From Mesostigma viride (lineage: Eukaryota; Streptophyta; Mesostigmatophyceae; Mesostigmatales; Mesostigmataceae): 30,000 bases of DNA. The notes below the pieces were generated by a model that was not told where the DNA came from, made no database searches, and saw only the letters and a list, made by a program, of their open reading frames with translations. Below are positions 8,712-16,532 of this stretch, in pieces. Both the position numbers and the translations under genes were made by a program. Location: the NCBI GenBank assembly GCA_009746045.1, contig RPFO01001035.1, positions 1-30,000 of the forward strand, read 5' to 3'. Each line of letters starts with the position of its first letter. The first letter of the stretch is position 1.

Positions 8712-9996
8712 ATGGCTTCTGACAACTCCTGGTACTCCGCGCTATCCCAAAGTCTATGCAATACCTCGTGAAGGCGCTAGGCCAACACACGACTCAGCGA
8801 GTGCATCTCAGCACCCTCTCAGCCAGCGACGGCATCAAACAAGGGTCCGTGGTCGCGGTTCGCCTGCCCACGTCCGGGTTCGTGACTTGCACTCCTTCGC
8901 CATGTTTTTCACGGGAACGCCGACGACCACGGCGGGGTTCGCGAAGTTCCCCGCGTACACGTCCTCCATCGTCAGGCGCCTCGAGGTGCTGGCAGGAGGG
9001 CAGACTGTCGATAGCATCAACGACTACTCCCAGCTGTTCCATACTCTTCTCTCGGTGCACGGAGGTGTCGAGTACAACCTCGCACAGGCTCCTGCTGGTT
9101 GGTCTAAGAATAGCAACACCGTCACCGCTGACGTGGCTGGCACTCTTACGAACAACGTGAAGGCGAACACAGCGGTGGACGGCGTCATCGACCACTTTTA
9201 GGATTCCTGAGCGGCGAGCCTCGGATCGTGGATCTGAGTCTCTTCCCCCCATCGAGATCCGAATCACACTCATGGACGGAGGGGTGATGCTCCTAGCGTG
9301 GCGCAGCAGCTGCTGCTGGAGGCATTGTGGCGTTGCAGCAGCGACAGGTGTTGGTTTCGAACTGAGCAACATCCATTTAGCATCGACACGTACAGGTTCC
9401 AAGAGGATATCGTGGGCCAGATTTTCTCGTCCAGGCTTGCCGAGGGTGGAACTCTCTCCTTCAAGTGGCGGACGTGGCAGTCCACCAAACAGTCGCTCGG
9501 GACTCGTTCTCCCTATGCCATCAAGGCGTCGCTGTCTTCCGCGTCCGCCAGCAAACTCCTGGCGATTCAGGTTGCTGCCGGCGCGGACGTGACCAACGCA
9601 TCCGGCAACACGATGTTCAACCACATCGCGGATGGCATGACTTCCTACCAATACGACATCAACGGATCCAACCTGGCGCCTGGATACCGTACGAACGCAA
9701 CCGAGGCGTGGATCAATCTGTTGTCCGCGTTCGGTGACCAGGGGAATGTCTTGTCCTGTGTCCGGGAGGGGATGACTCCTACCACGTGGCTAAACAACAA
9801 CTTCGCTATGGCGTGTCACCTTAATATGCCGTGTGCCGGTCCGGAGTACATGAGCGGCCTTGACCTTCGTGGCACGGCATCGGTGGTCACGCTGCGAGTC
9901 GAGAAGGGAGCGACGGACTGCATTTCGTACATCTTCACGGAATGCGAATCAAAGATGGACATCGCTGCAGGCAGGCAGGCAGCCGTGTACCTCTAA
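8712..9996 (+). pseudogene. Major capsid protein, polinton-like type, frame-broken
   Basis: ATG 8712 (MASDNSWYSALSQ) to the stop at 9994-9996 corresponds to about 427 residues. The frame changes near 8757, 8880, 9201, 9250 (a run of six C) and 9376; the last 200 codons are clean. The N-terminal organisation (helical start, VRLPTSGF then DLHSFAMFFTGTP, and GEPRIVDLSLFP after the first barrel) and the later block LSNIH followed by SIDTYRFQEDI fit the double-jelly-roll capsid proteins of polinton-like viruses and virophages. It would form the icosahedral shell. At about 427 residues it is shorter than many virophage capsid proteins (about 600) but within what I would expect for compact polinton-like viruses. 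It is flanked by the penton-like gene and a fibre-like gene, forming a morphogenesis cluster. Confidence 0.75.
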
Positions 9997-10007
9997 AAAA
10001 TATATAC
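9993..10007 (+). promoter_or_regulatory. Candidate viral promoter motif
   Basis: CTAAAAAATATATAC overlaps the capsid stop codon region and lies 17 bp before the ATG at 10025, in the same relation as the other copies. Confidence 0.4.
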
Positions 10008-10024
10008 GTGTCTAGTGACAAACG

Positions 10025-10195
10025 ATGGACTACTTTAGAGACCCTAGCATCACAGCTAATCCGTTTAACAGGTTGAAGTTGATTTTTGACATCCCAGAAA
10101 TGGCAGATTCTGGGTTGTCCATGACAGTCCCCGTAAGGCAGGCACTTCCCCTTCTCCCCACCTTCAAATATCCGCTACCAAATCCAAAAAAATAA
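10025..10195 (+). CDS. 56-residue hypothetical protein
   Basis: A short intact ORF starts MDYFRDPSITANPFNRL and ends in KYPLPNPKK, with a TAA at 10193-10195. It has the standard viral promoter-like block upstream and sits between the capsid and fibre genes with two bases before the next ATG, so it is probably real. It has Pro-rich ends and no membrane segment or Cys. The start MDY is shared with the gene at 11949 (MDYPNYY), which may be chance. It may be a small virion or cement protein; no family recognised. Confidence 0.55.
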   Translation: MDYFRDPSITANPFNRLKLIFDIPEMADSGLSMTVPVRQALPLLPTFKYPLPNPKK

Positions 10196-10197
10196 CG

Positions 10198-11910
10198 ATG
10201 ACTAGTCTATACAAATGTTGTTGGATAGTGGTATATGCCCCGCTCTTTTATATAAACGCCGCGTTCCCGGTACCTCGGTCACGATTGGGTTATCAACAGT
10301 TGACCTTACACCATCGGATGTCCCCGTTCTCGTTATGGCGACATTCAATGAAGACGTCACGGGTTTTGATCTATCAGACATTGACGTGACAAACGGAACG
10401 GCAGTCGGCCTATTTTTAGGTGCACCGGCGACTACTTTTTTGACATTACAAATATCACAGGTTCGATCCCAACCACGGTTTCCGTGAAAGAAAATAAGGT
10501 AACAGGGGTGTCTGGTGCGTACAACGAAGACTCTAATCTGTTATCATTCACCTACACCCTCCCCCCACCACCGTCACGCTTGCTACAACGGCAGGGACGT
10601 ATCCAACCACAAGCCCCGTCACAATGGATGTCACATTTGACAAGCCCGTGACCGGGTTTGGTAGCGGGGACATCTACGTGAACAACGGAACAGTGTCGTC
10701 GGTAACCGGTACCGGGGCATCATACCAGTTCGCAGTGACACCGACCACTCCATACTCCCAGACGACCGTGAGGGTGGTCGATGGCACGACGGTAGGCGAA
10801 TTCGGGGTCACAAACGCCGAGTCCAACACGGTCGCGTTCACCTACTCCCCGCCGCCTACAGTCACCCTCGCGACTTCGGCCGGGGCAACACCGTCCACGA
10901 GCCCAGTCGGCGTGACGGCCACCTTCAGCCGGTCAGTCACTGGTTTCGCGCTCGGGGACATCATCGTTACCAACGGGACGGCGTCCAACTTGGTGCAGGT
11001 AAACGCGGCTTTTACACGTTCGACGTGTCAGGAACCTCGAACACGTTGACGACCGTCAGCGTGGGTTCCAACGCGGCGACAGACTCCGTGTCGGGTAACG
11101 GGAACTCGGCGTCTAACTCTCTTACTTTTACGTATACACCAGTTACAACCCCGCAACAGACCCCAATTTGTTCGCGTGGTACGATCCGTCCGACAGCGCC
11201 ACGGTGTTCAGCGACACCACTGGCACAACCCAGCAAAACACGACAGGTGGGAACGTGATGCGAGTGAACGACAAGGGCCGAACGGGTACCACGTGACGCA
11301 GGCCACTTCCTCCAAGTGTCCTACGCTGGACACGACGGAACTAAACTCGAAACAATCCTCCGCTTTATCAACTCGCGGTCTGGTTTGTTAGAGTCCGTGA
11401 ACAATTTCTGGAATGATCGGTGCAAGTGCGAGTGTTTTTATAGTCGCAAAACAGCTAACGACTGCAACGTATCCATTGTTGGGAGATGTGACAGGTATCC
11501 GAGGATACATGCTAGGATCGTCGAACGGCCTTTGTTACCTCATGTCTTATCAGTCAGAGAGCATGGTCGTTCTCCTCTTTACTCCAAACAGTGTGCGCGA
11601 CACCGTGAGCACCAAAGGCTGAGTTCTTGACAACAAGACACACGTCTTGGCGCTTTCATGCAACAGCAGTACAAACGCCTTTATTACCCGCTTTGACGGA
11701 CGAGCTGGCTATGACAGAGTGGGATCGGATCCTATACTTGGTTCAGGGAATCTTTCTATTGGAGGAGACTCGTCCAACACGAGTCGTGCTTTTGATGGGT
11801 GGATTGGTGAGATCCTTATCTACAACACCGCCAAAACGTCAGCGGAGCTCGAGGTGATCCGCGGCTACCTCGCAGCCAAGTGGGGGGCACCGTTAACTCC
11901 TCCAGCATAG
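10198..11910 (+). pseudogene. Fibre-like adhesin: three bacterial-type Ig domains plus LamG-like domain, frame-broken
   Basis: This encodes about 560 residues ending at 11908-11910. Three tandem Ig-like repeats of about 95 residues are visible (near 10270-10555, 10565-10850 and 10855-11145). Each has the pattern V..ATF...VTGF...DI.VTNGT and ends in an S...FTYTP-like strand, which matches the bacterial Ig-like (Big) domains of adhesins. They are followed by LFAWYDPSDSATVFSDTTG near 11170 and the end block GWIGEILIYNTAKTSAELEV then IRGYLAAKWG. That is the signature of LamG/concanavalin-like lectin domains. The domain order suggests a stalk-and-tip attachment fibre that binds host surface glycans. 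Frames change near 10450, 10560, 11005, 11145, 11290, 11400 and 11620. The start may be ATG 10198 or 10215. No signal peptide is visible, consistent with a virion protein. Bacterial-type domains imply lateral acquisition at some time. Confidence 0.7.
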
Positions 11911-11916
11911 GCCTCT

Positions 11917-11931
11917 ATAACTAAATATCTA
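11917..11931 (+). promoter_or_regulatory. Candidate viral promoter motif
   Basis: TAACTAAATATCTA-type sequence lies about 18 bp before the ATG at 11949 and just after the adhesin stop; it matches the core seen before the capsid gene. Confidence 0.42.
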
Positions 11932-11948
11932 TCCATATCATGTAAGCA

Positions 11949-12661
11949 ATGGACTATCCAAATTATTACCAGATAGTACTTGACAGCGAGGCCTCGTCGA
12001 GTGACAGTGACGTCGAGAACGCGGCATTTCGTTTTAAAATTAAGCCAGATCCGAGTGCTCCCATCATCGACGGGGATTGGAGAGGCGGGCTTCACTTTGC
12101 ATCCATTGCGGGGATCGAAAGCACCCCCCCACATGTGCTCATTGGCTTGGTATCCCCTAGTTTCTTGGGTGGTGAGCACAATTTGGACCAGGGGGTTGTG
12201 CTGGGATCAGAAATATGCAAAAAAGCAACAGCAACCACGACCACTTTTGACTATTCTTTGATCAACGATCACGCATATTTCAATTTGAGGAATCCACATC
12301 TCTTTAGGAACGGAGGCATTCTGGAGATAAGGTTGGCCCACATAGATAGGGACGTAGGAGACACGGAATATCAAAACGTTGCTGCATATGAATCTTTCGT
12401 CTGCGTGTTACAATTTGAGAGGGTGCGAGGTTTTACTAAATGCAAATGTCACGGTAAGTAATTTCTGTGCATTATACGACAATATGTATGGGTGGATGCC
12501 TTGGAAAATTCACATTGGTGGACACCCTGGAGAATTCGTTCAGGCGTATGAGAAACGACCCCGAGTACGCGCGAGCTTACGAGTCCGTTTACCTGAATTC
12601 ACGTCCCAGAACTCGCCACGTGGTAGAGGCCACTCTGGACTTGCATCACTGCAAATTTTAG
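11949..12661 (+). pseudogene. Virion-like protein of unknown family, frame-broken
   Basis: ATG 11949 starts MDYPNYYQIVLDSEASSSD. About 155 residues read cleanly; the frame changes near 12410 and again near 12505, and a third segment ends RHVVEATLDLHHCKF with a stop at 12659-12661, for about 237 residues. The opening pattern (Y.I.LDS, acidic Ser-rich loop, F.FKI.P, then a glycine-tryptophan step and a beta-rich body) resembles beta-barrel minor virion proteins, but I cannot assign a family. It has its own promoter-like block and closes the plus-strand virion cluster. It may be a vertex or receptor-interaction protein, or a second single-jelly-roll protein. Confidence 0.5.
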
Positions 12662-12811
12662 CCAAGTTTCGACACTTGTGCAAGTCTCGCCACCTTCGCG
12701 CCCTGTCCAGGCCGTGCCAGCAGACGTAACGGACCTTTGCACACGGTGCACAAATAGGCAAAATCACGTGCAGGGCACGCATCTCACGTTGCAAGCCCTC
12801 TGCCGGTAGCC

Positions 12812-13387
12812 ATGGCTTCCCGAAACGCAGGGCCTTGCGAGAAGGCGCTGGCTACGCTTGGGAAATACCTCGATGGTCTCGAGGACGGCCAGACAAAGAT
12901 ATCGGACCAGCTCGTATACCTGACGCATCAGGTCTCCCTTTTGTCCGGGGCACCCGGTGCTGTTGGAGGCACCGGCCCTACCTGCGAGGTTTTCAAGATT
13001 CACGACGCTGGATATGACGACGTCGACCGGAAGACGCCCAAAATTTGCGTCGAGTGGGTCTACGAGAGGAACGCGGCAAGGCCGAGGAAGGTCGAGGACC
13101 GATGTGAGTGGATTCGCCTCGACCAAGCCGACGGATGCGTTAAGATGGTCGACGAATTCGTCGATGGCTTCTCCAAGTCCAAACGCCAGCCAGGCATTGC
13201 CCCTGTTACCCTCTACAAGGCATGGGAGGAGGCAAAGAAGGGGTTCGAGGACGCAAAGACCGCCACTTCCCATGGCAGGAAGAGGAGCCGCGAGGAAGCG
13301 TCAAACTCCCACGGCCATGTCTACAAGAGGAAGACCGGCTCGAACGTTGTGAAGAGCCAGACCGGAAACTCCAAGGACAAGGAGTAG
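12812..13387 (+). CDS. Basic 191-residue protein with nuclear-localisation-like tail
   Basis: This intact ORF starts MASRNAGPCEKALATLGKYL. Residues 1-50 are helical and may form a coiled coil (DGQTKISDQLVYLTHQVSL). Residues 65-130 contain Trp, Cys and acidic clusters (KICVEWVYERN). The C-terminal 45 residues are strongly basic with NLS-like GRKRSREEA and YKRKTG. It lacks the A-rich promoter block of the virion genes: its upstream region (12662-12811) is GC-richer with an imperfect inverted repeat (TTTGCACACGGTGCACAAA). It may therefore be an early-class viral gene or a host gene at the boundary. No domain recognised. It is the last ORF before the repeat-rich boundary zone. Confidence 0.6.
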   Translation: MASRNAGPCEKALATLGKYLDGLEDGQTKISDQLVYLTHQVSLLSGAPGAVGGTGPTCEVFKIHDAGYDDVDRKTPKICVEWVYERNAARPRKVEDRCEWIRLDQADGCVKMVDEFVDGFSKSKRQPGIAPVTLYKAWEEAKKGFEDAKTATSHGRKRSREEASNSHGHVYKRKTGSNVVKSQTGNSKDKE

Positions 13388-13689
13388 AGTGTCGTCTTGT
13401 TGACGACGGCAACGAGCTTGCCATTTCGCTCTTGTTGAGCTGATAACGAATGTGAACATGATATAAATTTTAATGAATTCGTTTATGCAGTATACAACGC
13501 GTCAATGCATGCTGAAAACAAATTTTCATTCGTCTCGAAATGCAGTTCTGACTAGTTAAACATCCAGAGTAAACATCCAGATTAAACTAGTTAAACATCC
13601 AGAGATATATCCCTAACACTCTGCACACCCCGCCGCGCGGCCCTCGCCGGGTCCGCCAACCCCCACGCACTGCTCGACCCTCCAGCACC
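13388..13689. repeat. Right edge of the viral block with short direct repeats
   Basis: No gene is supported. TAAACATCCAGA-like units occur three times between 13555 and 13605, two of them preceded by ACTAGT. After 13620 the sequence turns GC-rich and then enters inverted repeat material. The viral block appears to end somewhere in this interval, but no target-site duplication could be fixed. Confidence 0.45.
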
Positions 13690-14450
13690 TTACTATTTTT
13701 ACTAAGCTAACTACGGGTTTTTGGTTTTCTTTGCGGGAAATTACGCAAGCCTGTGCATGCACTTCTCACTCACGTCGAATAAAACATTATTTCCAACTGA
13801 AAATATCAATTTAGTAGTATTTATAGTTTCCCACGAGAAAACACAGCAAGCCCCCACACACACACCACCACCTGGCAGTCCCGCCACTGCTTGGCAGTCC
13901 GCGCCCCCCGCTGCACCCCCGTGCCCGGCCCCCATGGCCTTTTCCCGTGGGAGATGGATTTATTGGTCATTTTGCCGTGGGAAACTACGTTTTCATAACC
14001 ATTTGTCGTGGGAGACTATATTTACTAAGTTTTTTGGGGGTTCTTTTTTTGGGAAATTCAGGTGTGTTTTTGGTGGTGCACACCTGAATTAATTTCCTAG
14101 GAATAAAACCCAAAACCCATAGTAAACGTAGTAAACATAGTTTCCCACGGGAAATGACTTAGCCCATATCCCACATGGCCCTCACCCAGTTGTGGCAGGA
14201 TGCCACCACTTCGACCTCATGGCAGGTGGCTTGAATTTCCTAGAAAAAAAAACCAAAAACCCATAGTAAACTTAGTAAATTTAGTCACCCTGGGATGCCA
14301 GCATAAGAGTCTACCACCGTGGTCACTATAAGGTCACTATAGCTACCCTGTACCACACAGCACCTGCAGCACCTCGACTTCATGGCAGTTGGCTTGAATT
14401 TCCTAGAAAAAAAACCAAAAACCTATAGTAAACTTAGTAAATTTAGTCAC
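13690..14450. repeat. Inverted and tandem repeat zone with hairpin centre
   Basis: A unit containing TTACTAAG, GGGTTTTTGGTTTT and GGAAATT is found forward near 13693-13738 and 14024-14060. It is found reversed near 14090-14140, 14235-14290 and 14397-14450; the last two are about 162 bp apart and very similar. At 14057-14092 the arms ATTCAGGTGTG and CACACCTGAAT face each other across a short loop. Near-palindromes like TTTCCCACGGGAAA occur at about 13827, 13938, 13973, 14006 and 14141, three of them spaced 33-35 bp. The zone could be viral terminal sequence, a fold-back transposon or host repeats. No coding potential is convincing. Confidence 0.6.
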
Positions 14451-14507
14451 AGTGGGAGGGTGATAGCCAGGGTGGGGGTGCCGTGGGTGTCTGGAGATGG
14501 TGTAAGG

Positions 14508-14529
14508 TTTTAGGGTTTAGGGTTTAGGG
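14508..14529 (+). repeat. Short interstitial telomere-like repeat
   Basis: TTTTAGGG followed by two TTTAGGG units. TTTAGGG is the plant and green-algal telomere unit, so this supports a green-lineage host and may mark a repaired break, though three units can arise by chance. Confidence 0.6.
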
Positions 14530-15260
14530 TGATACCCCACCCTAGGCCGCGGTCACTATAGGGTCATTATAGGGGTGGCAGACGCCAGCATAAGGCTGGT
14601 TCCCTTCTGTGAGCCGCGATGACGGAATGATGACGGAATGATGATGGAACATAATTAATTAATTAATTAATGCTCACATGAGATAGCTACATCCATTCCA
14701 TCCCATGTTCCCCTCCCACCGACTTAATTAATCCCCTCCTAAAATTAATTAATTAAAGTTAATTAATTAATTAATTGATGCTCACATGACGCACGGGCTA
14801 CGTGTTATTGATTAATGCATGTTATTGAATTGGAACCCTGTTGATTGCTATTATTATTTGAAAGAGCTCTGCTTACATTGTCATTATAGGTGGTCAGTCA
14901 TTCACTCATGGGCGTGGGGTCTAACTAATCTGTAGGGTAGGGAAAGGCATTCTCAAAGTGCCAGATCACCAAACTCCGATATCCTAAGATAGACATTTGA
15001 GTTTACGCCTAGGCAACACTGGCAATCCTAAAGCTGGACATTAGGCACTCCTTTGCATGCATTGATTGAGGATAACTATGTTTGCGTGCCGCAGTCGCGT
15101 GAGCTATTAAGGTGGACACCTATTGACTAAGACATGCCATGCGAAAATGCATGAACATTACGTTAAGACCACTGCTCTAGATACAGCACAACCAGCCGGC
15201 AAGCGCACACTAACTGCAGGCTGTTACGGCTAACGACACCAGACTGTTATGTAGTTATAC
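14530..15260. other. Gene-poor stretch with TTAA repeats, 3' flank of host gene
   Basis: Contains TTAATTAA-type runs near 14652-14672 and 14731-14775, each followed by a copy of ATGCTCACATGA. No ORF is supported. On the minus strand this is the 3' side of the PARP-Deltex gene. A TGTAA, the green-algal polyadenylation signal, lies at 14876-14872, about 385 bp past the stop, and is a possible 3' end. Confidence 0.4.
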
Positions 15261-16532
15261 TCAGCCAAGAACCACCCCAGCCTGCTGCATTTCTGCAATG
15301 ACACGCATCAGATATGTGCCGTCCGGATATCCAAATGTAGAGTTAGGAGTCAAGTCAGTCTTGTGTTGGATGCCGGCCCAGACGACCACATTGTCCTGCC
15401 CCGTGGTCAGACTCTTGCCAACGGAGAAGATCAGCCGCTGCTGAAACGCCTGGTGCAGCCACCTAAGCACTTCATGGCCCTCTAAAGAATCCGGCAAATA
15501 GGCCACACGCCCTGTTCGTTCACACGACGTCCCAGGCTTGACACCATCAGGGTCTTGCCTGCCACTTGGGATGTGGTATGTTATCTTTATCGCGCCTGGA
15601 CCGTGCCCCGCCAGGGTGATGCCAGGCTCCCTCATGTAGGACACCTGCGTGTACTCCGGCTGCGTGCCAACTGTGACCCCGAAGCGCTGCATGCACTCCT
15701 CGCAGCGCGTAAAGGTCTGTGATGTCACCCCGTCCGCCATGACGCGCGTCTGGATGAGCGGGAGGCAGCAGTCGACGTGGCCGTTTATGTGTCCGCACGG
15801 CATGGCCAGGCAGTTGTTGCCCTCCAAAATGTGAGCCTGGCATTTCATGCACCTCCGGCCTGGAAACTTGGCAAGGACGTTTCTCGTCCACACACATCCC
15901 TTGCACACGGCCATTTGATGGGGAGCACCAATGGCGCCTGGTGTGACATTCCTGCCAATAGGAACTGTCATGATGGGTTGGACGAAATCTGGGAGAATAT
16001 CATGGTAGAAGTTGTGGAGAAAATAGTCCCAGGGGTTGCCGCCATCAACATAGCCACTGGAGCCTGCCACGATGCCGAATGGGTCTTGCACGTTCGCCCC
16101 CTGTGCGCCCTTGCTCTTCCATGCGAAATCAGGCACGCCACGCACGCGCATTGGTGTGGGTTTGCTGTCTTCTTTTTGGCGAGTGGTCGCAAACTCCACC
16201 ATGTACATGGGGCACGTGGCATTTTGCTTGTAGAGAACAAACTCATTGGCGAAACGCTCAATGCCAGACGAGATGTCTTCTACCCGCCGGCCCACCAGCG
16301 AGTCGAAATGCTTGTCGGCGGGTGACCGCTGATCTTCAAGAGCTTTCTCGGGCTCCGTCTTCCACGGGGCACCCGTGTCCCGCGCGGGCACCGCCAGCAC
16401 ATCACCGAGGAGCGCCACGCAGACGTAAACCTTGTTCGTGATCCCTCTATAACAAGCTGCCTTGCGTGGGTCATCAGTCAGGTAGATGCCGCGGCCAAAG
16501 GTGCCTCCTCCGGCCAACCTCAGATCCAGCCC
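15261..16532 (-). CDS. Terminal exon: PARP core, RING-H2 and DTC domain
   Basis: 423 codons plus TGA. Exon residues 1-114 complete the PARP fold: GLDLRLAGGGTFGRGIYLTD carries the catalytic Tyr (exon residue 17, codon 16484-16482), and NEFVLYKQNATCPMYMVEF carries the catalytic Glu (residue 97, codon 16244-16242). A linker (115-209) follows, then a CKGC pair (210, 213). RING-H2 has Cys 228 and 231, Cys 246, His 248, His 252, Cys 255, Cys 277 and Cys 280. The DTC domain (about 288-423) shows the family hallmarks GTQP, GRVAYLPDSLEGHEVL, QRLIFSVGKSLTTG, VVW, HKT and FGYPDGTYL. Two positions differ from the usual Deltex pattern: QHKT instead of HHKT, and no Glu before GYPD. The acceptor is TGAATATGCAG before GGGCTGGAT. 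Confidence 0.92.
   Translation of the reverse strand, partial: GLDLRLAGGGTFGRGIYLTDDPRKAACYRGITNKVYVCVALLGDVLAVPARDTGAPWKTEPEKALEDQRSPADKHFDSLVGRRVEDISSGIERFANEFVLYKQNATCPMYMVEFATTRQKEDSKPTPMRVRGVPDFAWKSKGAQGANVQDPFGIVAGSSGYVDGGNPWDYFLHNFYHDILPDFVQPIMTVPIGRNVTPGAIGAPHQMAVCKGCVWTRNVLAKFPGRRCMKCQAHILEGNNCLAMPCGHINGHVDCCLPLIQTRVMADGVTSQTFTRCEECMQRFGVTVGTQPEYTQVSYMREPGITLAGHGPGAIKITYHIPSGRQDPDGVKPGTSCERTGRVAYLPDSLEGHEVLRWLHQAFQQRLIFSVGKSLTTGQDNVVVWAGIQHKTDLTPNSTFGYPDGTYLMRVIAEMQQAGVVLG

Noticed and set aside
13690-14450. CRISPR-like array
   Set aside because: Repeats are imperfect, inverted and unevenly spaced, and the context is eukaryotic.
14930-15080. Possible structural RNA or rRNA fragment
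   Set aside because: No conserved rRNA core sequence could be recognised.
15547-16261. Other minus-strand ORFs of about 100-120 codons inside the terminal exon
   Set aside because: They are out of frame with the PARP-RING-DTC reading and have no domain signal.
15777-16325. 182-codon plus-strand ORF
   Set aside because: Antisense shadow of the RING and PARP exon, which has strong domain evidence.
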